A stretch of DNA of 64,000 bases, taken from contig NZ_LMHY01000027.1 of the NCBI RefSeq assembly GCF_001429045.1, positions 124,001-188,000 on the forward strand, given 5' to 3'. The notes beneath the pieces were generated by a model. The model worked only from the letters and a program-made list of their open reading frames with translations, made no database searches and was not told where the DNA came from. The translations under genes were made by a program, and so were the position numbers. The DNA comes from Pseudomonas sp. Root71. Lineage in GTDB: Bacteria; Pseudomonadota; Gammaproteobacteria; Pseudomonadales; Pseudomonadaceae. Of the stretch, positions 9,093-20,377 are shown piece after piece; the first letter of the stretch is position 1; each line of letters opens with the position of its first letter.

Positions 9093-9118
9093 CCCTTCGC
9101 GAGCAAGCCCGCGAAGGG
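9093..9118. repeat. single REP-like hairpin
   Basis: CCCTTCGCG and CGCGAAGGG form a perfect 9-bp stem around AGCAAGCC. It resembles the inner part of the TGTGGGAGCGGGCTTG-type REP. It lies just after the stop of the minus-strand dehydrogenase and may protect its mRNA 3' end. Confidence 0.7.
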
Positions 9119-9131
9119 CCGTTACGCGGTC

Positions 9132-10543
<1,412 letters not shown>

Positions 10544-10566
10544 ATTTCCCGCAGGCATGCCAAAAC

Positions 10567-10659
10567 CCTGTGGGAGCGAGCTTGCTCGCGATGACCGGGG
10601 CACAGCTTGCATCGTGGTGACTGACACACCGCTATCGCGAGCAAGCTCGCTCCCACAGG
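10567..10659. repeat. REP doublet (TGTGGGAGCGAGCTTGCTCGCGA type)
   Basis: CCTGTGGGAGCGAGCTTGCT and its exact inverse, with CGCGAT on the inner side of each, are separated by about 40 bases. This is a REPIN-like element downstream of the liv operon. Confidence 0.9.
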
Positions 10660-10682
10660 GATTAGTGGGTTATTGGAGATGT

Positions 10683-10714
10683 AAAAAAGCCCCGGCGATT
10701 GCGCGCCGGGGCTT
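10683..10714 (-). terminator. terminator of the liv operon
   Basis: AGCCCCGGCG and CGCCGGGGCT form a GC-rich stem. Read on the minus strand it is followed by a run of six T. It lies 19 bases past the livF stop. Confidence 0.93.
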
Positions 10715-10732
10715 GTGCATGACAGAGCAGAC

Positions 10733-11449
10733 TCAGTGCCCGCCGAGATAGGCGTTACGCACATCCTCGTTGACCAACAACTCCTTGCCGGTGCCGGTCA
10801 TGCGGATTTCGCCGTTGACCATCACATACGCCCGGTCCGACAACCGCAGGGCGTGGTTGGCGTTCTGCTCCACCAGGAAGATGGTCATACCGGTCTTGGC
10901 CAGTTCCCGTAGCGTTGCAAAGATCTGCTTCACCACGATCGGCGCCAGGCCCAGGCTCGGCTCATCGAGCAGCAACAACTTGGGCCGGCTCATCAGGGCC
11001 CGGGCGATGGCGAGCATTTGCTGCTCGCCGCCGGACATGGTCATCGCCCGCTGGGTACGCCGCTCTTCGAGCCTGGGGAACAGCTCGAACATGCGCTGCA
11101 TGTCCTCCTTGGCATACTTGTCACCGATAGGGATGGTGCCCATCAGCAGGTTTTCCTCGACGGTCATGTCGGGGAACACCCGCCGCCCTTCCGGCGACTG
11201 CGCGATGCCGTTGGAGGCGATGTAGTGGGACGACTTGTGGGTAATGTCCACGCCCTGATAGAGGATCTGCCCGTCGGCTGCCCGTGGCTGGCCGAAGATC
11301 GACATCAGCAGAGTCGACTTGCCGGCGCCGTTGGAGCCGATCAGGCTGACGGTTTCCCCTTCGTTGATGTGCAGCGAGACGCCTTTAAGGGCCTGGATCG
11401 GCCCGTAGAACACGTCCAGTTCCTTGAGTTCGAGGATGGGTTGGCTCAT
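10733..11449 (-). CDS. livF: branched-chain amino-acid ABC transporter ATP-binding protein LivF
   Basis: 238 residues. Walker A GSNGAGKST is at residues 38-46, the ABC signature is MSGGEQQMLAIARAL, Walker B is LLLLDEPSLGL and the switch His is in FLVEQN-NH. It is one of the two ATPases that power Leu/Ile/Val uptake at the inner membrane. The start overlaps the livG stop by 4 bases. It is the last gene of the livK-H-M-G-F run. The set corresponds to the PA4909-PA4913-type system of P. aeruginosa rather than braCDEFG, judging from its place next to ure and desT. Confidence 0.93.
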   Translation of the reverse strand: MSQPILELKELDVFYGPIQALKGVSLHINEGETVSLIGSNGAGKSTLLMSIFGQPRAADGQILYQGVDITHKSSHYIASNGIAQSPEGRRVFPDMTVEENLLMGTIPIGDKYAKEDMQRMFELFPRLEERRTQRAMTMSGGEQQMLAIARALMSRPKLLLLDEPSLGLAPIVVKQIFATLRELAKTGMTIFLVEQNANHALRLSDRAYVMVNGEIRMTGTGKELLVNEDVRNAYLGGH

Positions 11450-12321
11450 AGCACCACTTCCTCTTCATCGGCGCCCAGGTAGGCCGCAATCACTTTCGGA
11501 TCGTTACGAATCGCATCGGGTCCGCCCTCGGCGATGACGATGCCGTGGTCCAGCACCACGATATGATCGGAGATACTCATTACCATGCCCATGTCGTGTT
11601 CGATCAGCACCACCGTCAGATCATGCTCGTCGCGCAGCAGCCGGATCATCGCGCTCAGCGCTTCGGTTTCCTGAGGGTTGAGGCCGGCGGCCGGTTCGTC
11701 GAGGCAGATGATCTGCGGTCGGGTGCACATGGCACGGGCGATTTCCAGGCGGCGCTGCTGGCCGTAGGACAGTTCACCGGCCAGGCGGTTGGCACAGTCC
11801 ACCAGGTCCACCACTTCCAGCCAGTAGAACGCGTGGTCCAGTGCATCGCTTTCGGCCTTGCGATAGCCCTTGGTGTTGAGGATGCCGGCCAGCATGTTGC
11901 GGTTGACCCACATGTGCTGGGCCACCAGCAGGTTTTCCAGAACGGACATTTCCTTGAACAGGCGAATGTTCTGGAAGGTCCGCGCCAGGCCAGCACGGTT
12001 CACCAGGTGGGTGCCGCCGAATGCCTTGTAGAACAGCCGACTGGCGAAGGATTTCGGCGAAACGAAATCCGTTGGTTTGAACGGCTCGCCCAGCAACTTG
12101 ATGACGTTGGTCTGTTGCCCACGAATGTTGAGTTCGATCTTGCCGCCGGAAGCTTTGTAGAAACCGGTCAGGCAGTTGAACACCGTGGTCTTGCCGGCGC
12201 CGTTTGGGCCGATCAGGGCGAAGATCGAGTTGCGGTGCACTTTCAGGCTGACATCGCTCAACGCCTTGATGCCGCCGAAGTGCATCATCAGCTTTTCTAC
12301 ACTGAGTACGACTTCGCTCAT
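11446..12321 (-). CDS. livG: branched-chain amino-acid ABC transporter ATP-binding protein LivG
   Basis: 291 residues. Walker A GPNGAGKTT is at residues 38-46, the Q-loop region is RTFQNIRLF, the signature is LSYGQQRRLEIARAM, Walker B is IICLDEPAAGL and the switch is LIEHDMGMVM. An insertion of about 40 residues between Walker A and the Q-loop (including LLGEPFKPTDF) makes it longer than LivF, as is usual for LivG. It overlaps both neighbours by 4 bases (ATGA), showing tight translational coupling in the operon. Confidence 0.93.
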   Translation of the reverse strand: MSEVVLSVEKLMMHFGGIKALSDVSLKVHRNSIFALIGPNGAGKTTVFNCLTGFYKASGGKIELNIRGQQTNVIKLLGEPFKPTDFVSPKSFASRLFYKAFGGTHLVNRAGLARTFQNIRLFKEMSVLENLLVAQHMWVNRNMLAGILNTKGYRKAESDALDHAFYWLEVVDLVDCANRLAGELSYGQQRRLEIARAMCTRPQIICLDEPAAGLNPQETEALSAMIRLLRDEHDLTVVLIEHDMGMVMSISDHIVVLDHGIVIAEGGPDAIRNDPKVIAAYLGADEEEVVL

Positions 12322-13601
12322 GGCGCTACTCCTTTACGCGGGGTCACACCGGTACGGCTGATCCGAATCAGGCCGCGCGGTCGCCAGATCATCATCAACA
12401 CCATCAGGATGCCGAACAGCAGCACTCGGTACTCGGCAAAGCCACGCAGCAGCTCAGGGGCGACGGTCAGCACGAAGGCGGCAATCACCACGCCTATGGT
12501 CGACCCCATGCCACCCAGTACCACGATGGCGAGGATCAGGGCCGATTCGAAGAAGGTGAACGAGGTCGGATTGACGAAGCCCTGGTAGGTGGCGAAGAAC
12601 ACCCCGGCCAGACCGGCCGTCGAGGCACCAATGGTGAACGCCGAGAGCTTGACCAGCACGTGGTTCAGGCCCATGGAGCGGCAGGCGATTTCGTCTTCGC
12701 GCAGGGCTTCCCAGGCGCGGCCGACCGGCATGCGGGTCAGGCGATGCTTGATGTACAGCACGGCCAGCACCACCAGGAACAGCACCGCGTAGATGAAGTA
12801 GTACTTCACATCCGGGTTGTAGGCGATGCCAAAGAACTCATGGAACGGCACGCCGCCATCCTTGGCCCGCTTGCCGAATTCCAGGCCGAAGAAGGTCGGC
12901 AGCGGTGCCGGCATGCCGTTCGGGCCGCCAGTCAGCGACAACCAGTTGTTGAGGATCAGGCGAATGATTTCGCCGAAGCCCAGTGTCACGATCGCCAGAT
13001 AGTCACCGTGCAGGCGCAGCACCGGGAAGCCGAGAATGCAGCCGGCCAACCCCGCGGTAATCGCCGCCAGCGGCAACACCGTCCAGAAACCCAAGCCAAG
13101 GTATTGATAACCGAGCGCCAGGCCGTAGGCACCGATGGCGTAGAACGCCACATAACCGAGGTCGAGCAGGCCGGCCAGGCCGACCACGATGTTCAGCCCC
13201 AGCCCCAGCAGCACGTAGATCAGCCCGAGGATGACCACGCCCAGCAGGTAGGAGTTGGAGAAAAACGGCAGCACCACGGCGATGACGATCATCAGCGGGA
13301 TGATCCAGCGCAACCGCGACTTGTAGTCCGGCGCGAGCACATGCACCCCGGAGCCTGTCGTTTCAAAGCCTTCGAGGATTTTCAGGCCCTTGGATGTCTG
13401 CAGGAACATGCTCAGGGCAAAGCGGCCGGCCATGACGATCGCCACGATCCACGCCACCCGGGTGGTTTCCAGGTTGAAGCCATAGCCATCGAGAACGACG
13501 CCGACAATCGGCCCGAACACAATCAGGGCAATGAGGCCGGCAAGAATCGCGTCAACCAGACTTTTTTTGATATCAATGGTTTTTTTAGTGGTTGAAGACA
13601 T
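12318..13601 (-). CDS. livM: branched-chain amino-acid ABC transporter permease LivM
   Basis: 427 residues. The N-terminal third carries the extra membrane region (DUF3382) seen in proteobacterial LivM. The permease core follows, with GLAGLLDLGYVAFYAIGAYG, GGPNGM and GRAWEALREDEIACRSMG (the EAA-like coupling loop). About ten hydrophobic segments are visible. It pairs with LivH to form the transmembrane path, begins 3 bases after livH and overlaps livG. Confidence 0.93.
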   Translation of the reverse strand: MSSTTKKTIDIKKSLVDAILAGLIALIVFGPIVGVVLDGYGFNLETTRVAWIVAIVMAGRFALSMFLQTSKGLKILEGFETTGSGVHVLAPDYKSRLRWIIPLMIVIAVVLPFFSNSYLLGVVILGLIYVLLGLGLNIVVGLAGLLDLGYVAFYAIGAYGLALGYQYLGLGFWTVLPLAAITAGLAGCILGFPVLRLHGDYLAIVTLGFGEIIRLILNNWLSLTGGPNGMPAPLPTFFGLEFGKRAKDGGVPFHEFFGIAYNPDVKYYFIYAVLFLVVLAVLYIKHRLTRMPVGRAWEALREDEIACRSMGLNHVLVKLSAFTIGASTAGLAGVFFATYQGFVNPTSFTFFESALILAIVVLGGMGSTIGVVIAAFVLTVAPELLRGFAEYRVLLFGILMVLMMIWRPRGLIRISRTGVTPRKGVAP

Positions 13602-13604
13602 CGC

Positions 13605-14519
<915 letters not shown>

Positions 14520-14631
14520 AACGCAATCTCACGCAATGAGAACCTGCACATGTGGCTGTGCGGTTCTTCTAAGGAAAATACAGATTTACGTCGGAGCAAT
14601 GTCAGCCACGATCAGGCAGGCCACCACGGAC

Positions 14632-14725
14632 CCTGTGGGAGCTGGCTTGCCTGCGATAGCGGTTGAACATTCAACAAAGTTGTCGCCTGTCAGTCCGTAA
14701 TCGCGAGCAAGCTCGCTCCCACAGG
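14632..14725. repeat. REP doublet between livK and livH
   Basis: CCTGTGGGAGCTGGCTTGCC and the inverse of TGTGGGAGCGAGCTTGCTCG are paired imperfectly about 45 bases apart. Because it sits inside the liv operon it may stabilise the livK transcript end, as REP elements do in some transport operons. Confidence 0.85.
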
Positions 14726-14756
14726 AGAACTGTGGGTCAGTTGATCGAGTCAGCCC

Positions 14757-15890
14757 TTACTTCTGTTTTTCCAGCTGGTGGTATTTGCCATCCTTGTCCC
14801 ACTGGTAAACCACGTAGTCGGAGATTTTCAGGTCGCCCTTGCTGTCCCAGGTCTTCTCGCCCATGACGGTCTTGACCGGGTTCTTCTTCAGCCATGCAGC
14901 CGCTTCTTCGCCCTTGTTGGACTTCGCGCCGTTGAAGGCTGCTGCCAGGGCCTGGACCGAAGCGTAGGCGTACAGGGTGTAGCCTTCAGGCTCGGTACCG
15001 GCCTTGCGGAAGGCGTCTACCACGGTCTTGCTGTCTGGCAGCAGGCGTGGGTCGGCGCCGAAGGTCATCAGCACCCCGTCAACGAATTGCGGACCGCCAG
15101 CGGTGGTCACCAGTTCGTCGGTCACGATGCCGTCGTCGGACATGAACTTGACGTCTTTCAGACCCTGCTCACGCAGTTGACGCACCAGAGGACCGGCTTC
15201 CGGGTGCAGGCCACCGAAGTAGACGACGTCAGCGCCGGCGCCGCGAATCTTGGTCACGATGGTGCTGAAATCTTTCTCGCCACGGGTCAGGCCTTCATAC
15301 AGCACAGGCGTTACGCCGCGCTTGACCAGCTGAGCCTTGGTGGCATCCGCCAGGCCCTGGCCGTAGGTGTCCTTGTCGTGCAGCACGACCACTTTCTTGC
15401 CCTTGAGCACGTCGACGATGTAGTCGCCGGCCACGATGCCTTGCTGGTCGTCACGCCCGCACATACGGAACATGGCGCTCAGGCCGCGTTCGGTAACGGC
15501 GGGGTTGGTGGAGCCTGGAGTGATTGCGATGATGCCCGCTTCGTCGTAGATCTCGGAAGCCGGGATGGTCGACGAGGAGCAGAAGTGACCGACCACGCCG
15601 GCGACTTTCTGGTTGGTCAGGTCTTTGGCGACCGTCACAGCCTGTTTCGGTTCGCAGGCGTCATCGCCCTTGACCAGTACGATTTTTTCCCCGTTGACCC
15701 CGCCCGCCGCGTTGACCGCATCGGCCGCGGCCTGTGCACCCTTCATGTACTGTTCGCCAAATGCCGCGTTGGCGCCAGTCATGGGTCCCGCTACGCCGAT
15801 CTTGATGTCAGCCTGAGCAAACGCAGAAACACCCAGCGCAGTTGCCACTGCGAGGGCCAGAAAACCTTTCTTGTAAAACGTCTGGGACAT
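14757..15890 (-). CDS. livK: branched-chain amino-acid-binding protein LivK
   Basis: 377 residues. A signal peptide (MSQTFYKKGFLALAVATALG, cleaved after AFAQA) precedes the mature ADIKIGVAGPMTG. Type I periplasmic-binding fold with GDDACEPKQAV, the Cys/Ser ligand loop GHFCSSSTIPAS, and VLHDKDTYGQGLA. The start at 15890 is preferred because GGAG lies 10 bases upstream and it gives a proper signal peptide; starts 4 and 11 codons earlier give a poorer N-terminus. It is the first gene of the operon and is preceded by a consensus sigma-54 promoter. Confidence 0.93.
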   Translation of the reverse strand: MSQTFYKKGFLALAVATALGVSAFAQADIKIGVAGPMTGANAAFGEQYMKGAQAAADAVNAAGGVNGEKIVLVKGDDACEPKQAVTVAKDLTNQKVAGVVGHFCSSSTIPASEIYDEAGIIAITPGSTNPAVTERGLSAMFRMCGRDDQQGIVAGDYIVDVLKGKKVVVLHDKDTYGQGLADATKAQLVKRGVTPVLYEGLTRGEKDFSTIVTKIRGAGADVVYFGGLHPEAGPLVRQLREQGLKDVKFMSDDGIVTDELVTTAGGPQFVDGVLMTFGADPRLLPDSKTVVDAFRKAGTEPEGYTLYAYASVQALAAAFNGAKSNKGEEAAAWLKKNPVKTVMGEKTWDSKGDLKISDYVVYQWDKDGKYHQLEKQK

Positions 15891-15945
15891 GAGGTGGTGC
15901 TCCATGGTTTTTTTAATTGGCACTGCGACTTCACTGAATGCTCAG

Positions 15946-15961
15946 AGCAAGGGCCGTGCCA
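15946..15961 (-). promoter_or_regulatory. sigma-54 promoter of the liv operon
   Basis: On the minus strand TGGCACGGCCCTTGCT matches TGGCACGN4TTGCW at every fixed position. Transcription would start near 15935, giving a leader of about 45 bases before livK. Confidence 0.85.
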
Positions 15962-16159
15962 TCGGTTTTTTATTCTGAAAAAAGTCGCTGCTTTCTTGTT
16001 ATTTCGACTGTTTCGATCCCATTTTCATTGGGCGTGCAACCGTCTAAACCGCTGAAGGTAGTACCATTATTTTTTTGAGGCGCAACCCGACTGCGCCATC
16101 ATTGCAACCGCGGCTTTAAACGACGTGCAACCAGCCTGTAACAACGTGCGTCACCGAAG

Positions 16160-16175
16160 TGCACACTGCTGGTGC
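16160..16175. promoter_or_regulatory. NtrC-type enhancer site
   Basis: TGCACACTGCTGGTGC fits the NtrC pattern TGCAC-N6-GGTGC. It lies about 215 bases upstream of the liv sigma-54 promoter, a usual enhancer distance. Together they imply nitrogen control of branched-chain amino-acid uptake. The site lies near the amaA 3' end, so it is not expected to serve amaA. Confidence 0.65.
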
Positions 16176-16252
16176 GAGACTGCTACAACCCGCACCACTA
16201 CAGGCTAGCCGCAGATCGAAAAAGCGCCGCTCCCCACTGCAAAAAACAACCT

Positions 16253-17536
16253 TCAGATCACGATCCGCAGGCACTGGCCTGCGTGATACAGCGAGAATCC
16301 CGCCTCATACAGACAGCTGCGCAACCCTACCCCGGCCAATGGCTGCATGGGCGCGAAAGGAATCGGAAGCGCTTGAGGATTTCCGTTACACAGGTAATCG
16401 GCAAAGGCCTTGCCGACCACTGTTCCCGTGGTCACGCCCCGGCCGTTGTAACCGGTGACTGCCACTAAACCGGGCGCCGGTTCGAACAGGCGCATCAAAT
16501 GATCGGGGGTAAAGGCGATGCAACCGGTCCAGGTGCACTCCCATTCCACCGGTTTCAGGTAAGGGAAGTAATGTTGCTGCACCCGGTCGGCCCAGGCCTT
16601 GAGGAACCAGGCCGGTTTCTGATTGCCATTACCCAGGCTGCCAAGCAGCAGGCGACCGTCCTTGTCTCGACGGATACTGCTGAGCACCTGTCGGGTGTCC
16701 CAGGAACCCTGTCCTCCGGGCAGAATTTGCCGGGCGGCCTCTTCGGTCAGCGGGGCCGAGGCCACCTGATAGTAATAACCGGGGAAGAAATTGCGCCGCA
16801 GTTCCGTCCAGTCGCCCTCGGTGTAGGCATTGGAGGCAATCACCACTTTCTCGGCCATGACCGAGCCTTGGGCGGTTTGCACAGACCAGCGTTGGCCCTG
16901 ACGCTCGAGTCGGGTGACCGGGGAATGATCGAATAATTGACCGCCCAGGCCGATGGCCGCCTTGGCCAGCCCCGTGGTGTAGGCCATCGGGTTGAGCGTG
17001 CCGGCGCGGCGATCGAGCAGCGCGGCGGCGATCTTTTTCGTGCCGGTGGCTTGTTCGCAGGCCTGGCCGGTGAGCAATTCCACCGGCGCACCGCGTCGTT
17101 TCCATTGTTCTTCACGACTGCGCAAGTCGGCTTCGCCACGGGCGTTGTGCGCCATGTGCAGCGTGCCTTCGCGGCGCAACTGGCAATCGATGTTGTACTT
17201 GTCCACAAGGCTGAACACCAGGGAAGGCGCCGCCCCCAGCATGCGGTTGAGCTGGCTGCCGACCGCCTCGCCAAACCCGGCTTCGATCTCGTCCGGGGGA
17301 ATCCACATCCCGGCATTGACCAGCCCGACGTTGCGCCCCGAACCACCATGGCCGGCACGATGGGCCTCCAGCACACAAACGGACTTGCCCTGCTCCAGCA
17401 GATGCACCGCCGCCGACAAACCGGTAAATCCGGCGCCGATGACGCAGACATCTACTGAAACCTCACCCTTGAGGGCCGAATTGTCCGGCCTTTGCGGCGT
17501 CAGTTTTTCCCACAGACACTCTTCGCGTAACGGCAT
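16253..17536 (-). CDS. amaA: FAD-dependent oxidoreductase, L-pipecolate oxidase AmaA
   Basis: 427 residues of the DAO-type flavin oxidoreductase family. The dinucleotide motif GAGFTGL is at residues 34-40, followed by GRNVGLVNAGMW. The C-terminal FAD site includes TGYNGRGVTTGTVVGKAFADYL. In Pseudomonas putida this family member next to amaB oxidises L-pipecolate to delta-1-piperideine-6-carboxylate in lysine catabolism. Substrate is inferred mainly from the neighbour amaB; related proteins act on other amines. The start at 17536 has GGAG upstream. It is separated from amaB by a REP doublet. Confidence 0.78.
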   Translation of the reverse strand: MPLREECLWEKLTPQRPDNSALKGEVSVDVCVIGAGFTGLSAAVHLLEQGKSVCVLEAHRAGHGGSGRNVGLVNAGMWIPPDEIEAGFGEAVGSQLNRMLGAAPSLVFSLVDKYNIDCQLRREGTLHMAHNARGEADLRSREEQWKRRGAPVELLTGQACEQATGTKKIAAALLDRRAGTLNPMAYTTGLAKAAIGLGGQLFDHSPVTRLERQGQRWSVQTAQGSVMAEKVVIASNAYTEGDWTELRRNFFPGYYYQVASAPLTEEAARQILPGGQGSWDTRQVLSSIRRDKDGRLLLGSLGNGNQKPAWFLKAWADRVQQHYFPYLKPVEWECTWTGCIAFTPDHLMRLFEPAPGLVAVTGYNGRGVTTGTVVGKAFADYLCNGNPQALPIPFAPMQPLAGVGLRSCLYEAGFSLYHAGQCLRIVI

Positions 17537-17580
17537 TGCCAGACTCCAACAGAAACCTAACCCACCTCGTTGTCGCCGCC

Positions 17581-17661
17581 AAAAGATCGCAGCCTGCGGC
17601 AGCTCCTACAAAATCGCAGCCAGCCACAGTCCCGTAGGAGCTGCCGAAGGCTGCGATCTTT
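17581..17661. repeat. REP doublet between amaB and amaA
   Basis: Two inverted GTAGGAGCTGCCG-type arms end in CGATCTTT. It lies between two co-directional genes of one pathway and may reduce readthrough from amaB into amaA. Confidence 0.88.
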
Positions 17662-17680
17662 CCAGCTTCACAATCAATAC

Positions 17681-19171
17681 TTAATCGAAGGTGATGCCCT
17701 GCGCCAACGGCAACTCCAGCGAATAGTTCACGGTGTTGGTCTGGCGGCGCATGTAGCCGCGCCATGCATCGGAGCCGGACTCACGACCGCCGCCGGTTTC
17801 TTTCTCGCCACCGAACGCGCCGCCGATTTCCGCGCCGCTCGGGCCGATGTTGACGTTGGCGATGCCGCAGTCACTGCCCACCGCCGACATGAACTGCTCG
17901 GCTTCACGCACGTCGGTGGTGAAGATGCACGAGGACAGGCCTTGTGGCACGGCGTTGTTCAGGCGCAGGGCTTCCTGGAAGTCGCTGTAACCGACCACGT
18001 ACAGGATCGGGGCGAAGGTTTCGTGGCACACCACATCGCTCTGCTCGGGCATTTCGACGATGGCCGGTGAAACGTAGTAGGCATTCGGGAACTTGTCTTG
18101 CAGCTGACGCTCACCGCCAAACACCCGGCCGCCTTCGCTCAAGGCCTGCTCCAGCGCATCCTGCATGTTGTCGAAACTTTGCTTGTCGATCAGCGGGCCG
18201 ATCAGGTTTCCTTCCAGCGGATGGCCGATACGCACTTTCGAGTACGCCGCTTTCAGGCGGGTGACGATTTCCTCTTTCACCGACTCATGGGCGATCAGGC
18301 GACGCAGGGTGGTGCAGCGCTGACCGGCGGTGCCGACGGCGCTGAACAGGATCGCGCGAACGGCCATGTCCAGGTCGGCGCTTGGACCGAGGATCATTGC
18401 GTTGTTGCCGCCCAGTTCCAGGATGCTGCGGGCGAAACGTGCGGCGATTTTCGGTGCCACTTCACGGCCCATGCGGGTGCTGCCGGTGGCGCTGACCAGC
18501 GCGACACGCGGATCATCGACCAGGGCTTCGCCGGCATCGCGACCGCCAATGATCACTTGGCTCAGGTACGGTGGGGCATCGCTGAAGTTCTTCAGCACGC
18601 GATCGAACAGCGCCTGGCAAGCCAGTGCGGTCAGCGGGGTCTTTTCCGACGGTTTCCAGATCACCGGGTTGCCGCAGACCAGCGCCAGCGTGGCGTTCCA
18701 GGCCCATACCGCGACCGGGAAGTTGAATGCACTGATCACCCCGACAACGCCCAGCGGATGCCAGGTTTCGCGCATGTGGTGGCCAGGACGCTCGGAGGCG
18801 ATGGTCAAACCGTACAACTGGCGTGACAGGCCGACGGCGAAGTCGCAGATGTCGATCATTTCCTGAACTTCACCCAGGCCTTCCTGGGTGATCTTGCCGG
18901 CTTCCCAGGACACCAGCTCGCCGAGGTCGGCCTTGTATTCGCGCAGGATGTCACCCAGTTGCCGTACCAGCTCGCCACGGCGCGGCGCCGGGACCTTGCG
19001 CCACAGTTCGAACGCATGATCCGCGCGACTGATGTGCTGCTCGACTTCAGCAGCGCCCTCCCAGTTCACGGCGGCAATCGTGCTGCCATCGATCGGCGAA
19101 TGCACCGGCACTTTGCCGTTCTGGTACAGGGCCGGGTTCACACCTAGACGATCAAGCAATGCGGCAACCAT
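17681..19171 (-). CDS. amaB: L-piperidine-6-carboxylate / aminoadipate-semialdehyde dehydrogenase AmaB
   Basis: 496 residues, ALDH7-type aldehyde dehydrogenase. Catalytic Cys286 is in TAGQRCTTLRR, the general base Glu252 is in LELGGNN, and FNFPVAVWAWN and KPSEKTPLTA are cofactor-site motifs. Close resemblance to antiquitin-type enzymes indicates oxidation of delta-1-piperideine-6-carboxylate (aminoadipate semialdehyde) to 2-aminoadipate with NAD, the step after AmaA. GAGGAG lies 7 bases before the ATG. A LysR regulator is transcribed divergently from 19347. Confidence 0.88.
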   Translation of the reverse strand: MVAALLDRLGVNPALYQNGKVPVHSPIDGSTIAAVNWEGAAEVEQHISRADHAFELWRKVPAPRRGELVRQLGDILREYKADLGELVSWEAGKITQEGLGEVQEMIDICDFAVGLSRQLYGLTIASERPGHHMRETWHPLGVVGVISAFNFPVAVWAWNATLALVCGNPVIWKPSEKTPLTALACQALFDRVLKNFSDAPPYLSQVIIGGRDAGEALVDDPRVALVSATGSTRMGREVAPKIAARFARSILELGGNNAMILGPSADLDMAVRAILFSAVGTAGQRCTTLRRLIAHESVKEEIVTRLKAAYSKVRIGHPLEGNLIGPLIDKQSFDNMQDALEQALSEGGRVFGGERQLQDKFPNAYYVSPAIVEMPEQSDVVCHETFAPILYVVGYSDFQEALRLNNAVPQGLSSCIFTTDVREAEQFMSAVGSDCGIANVNIGPSGAEIGGAFGGEKETGGGRESGSDAWRGYMRRQTNTVNYSLELPLAQGITFD

Positions 19172-19346
19172 GGGTCACTCCTCAAGCAAAAGACAGAACA
19201 CGTGCAGCCGGAAATTCACGGCTGATCAGACCTGTAGTTTTAGCTGCCCGGAGGTTACTCAACAAACGACCATTAAGAGAGATATCATTCCGTTTATTCA
19301 TGCTGTGCATTGCTGGCAATAAAGAGACAAGAACCAAGGACCGCCC

Positions 19347-20258
19347 ATGCTGAATAAACGCTACTTGCCATCGATCGCTGCGTTGCAGTGCTTCGAGGCC
19401 GTCACCCGGCATTTGAGCTTCACCCGGGCCGCCGAAGAGTTGAACCTGACCCAGAGCGCCGTGAGCAAACAGGTCGCACAACTCGAAGAGCTGTTGCAGC
19501 ACCTGCTGTTTCGCCGGGTGCGCCGACGCCTGCAGATGACGCCGGCTGGCGACCTGTACCTGGTTGAGGTGCGAAAAATCCTCACGCAGGTCGAGATGTC
19601 GACCCATTACCTGCGTTCCTACGGCGGCGAGACTGAAGTCCTGCGCGTCTCGACACCGCCGACCTTCGGCGCACGCTGGCTGGTGCCGCGCCTGAAAGGC
19701 TGGCGCCTGCGGCATCCGTCGATCCACCTGGACCTGTGCAGCGAACAGGAAGCCGACGACTTGCTGCAAGGTCGCAGCGACCTGGCGTTCTATTTCGGCC
19801 AGGGTTCGCGGCCGGGTTCCGAATGCCTGAAGCTGTTCGGCGAAGAGCTGGTGCCGGTGTGCGCCCCGGGCAGCCTGCCGGACACACCGTTTACCGATCC
19901 GACGCAACTGACGGACCTGGTCCTGCTGCAAAACGCTTCCCGCCCCCAGGCCTGGCATGACTGGTTCGACCATCAGGGCTACCACACCGAGCACAGCTAC
20001 CACGGCCCGCGCTTCGAAACCTTTTATATGTGCATCCGCGCCGCTCAGGTCGGTTGCGGCGTAGCGTTGTTGCCGCGTTTTCTGGTGGAGGAAGAACTGG
20101 CTGACGGCAAGCTGGTCATTCCCTGGCAGCATGCAATGCCCAGCACCGACGCCTATTACCTTGCATACCCGGAGCACTCGGCGGAAGTGCCCAAGGTGCG
20201 GGACTTTGTGAAGTGGATGCTGGAGCAGATCGATAGCCCGGAGGCGGTGCAACATTAA
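19347..20258 (+). CDS. LysR-family regulator divergent from amaB
   Basis: 303 residues. The N-terminal winged helix-turn-helix (about residues 8-65, SFTRAAEELNLTQSAVSKQV) is followed by a LysR substrate-binding domain. The GcvA-like group pattern (LPSIAALQCFEAVTRHLSFT) is clear. By position it probably controls amaB/amaA in response to a lysine-pathway metabolite. The 175-base divergent spacer should contain its operator, but I could not single out one T-N11-A motif. Confidence 0.87.
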   Translation: MLNKRYLPSIAALQCFEAVTRHLSFTRAAEELNLTQSAVSKQVAQLEELLQHLLFRRVRRRLQMTPAGDLYLVEVRKILTQVEMSTHYLRSYGGETEVLRVSTPPTFGARWLVPRLKGWRLRHPSIHLDLCSEQEADDLLQGRSDLAFYFGQGSRPGSECLKLFGEELVPVCAPGSLPDTPFTDPTQLTDLVLLQNASRPQAWHDWFDHQGYHTEHSYHGPRFETFYMCIRAAQVGCGVALLPRFLVEEELADGKLVIPWQHAMPSTDAYYLAYPEHSAEVPKVRDFVKWMLEQIDSPEAVQH

Positions 20259-20377
20259 GCCCCTGCACAATCCCTGTGGAATCCGCTGCGTTCCAAGAAA
20301 TCGCTGGCATTCCTTGCTACTGATATGCGCCACTAGCGCCACCGATCAATACCGCTGCAACGCTGGAGATTCCCGTT

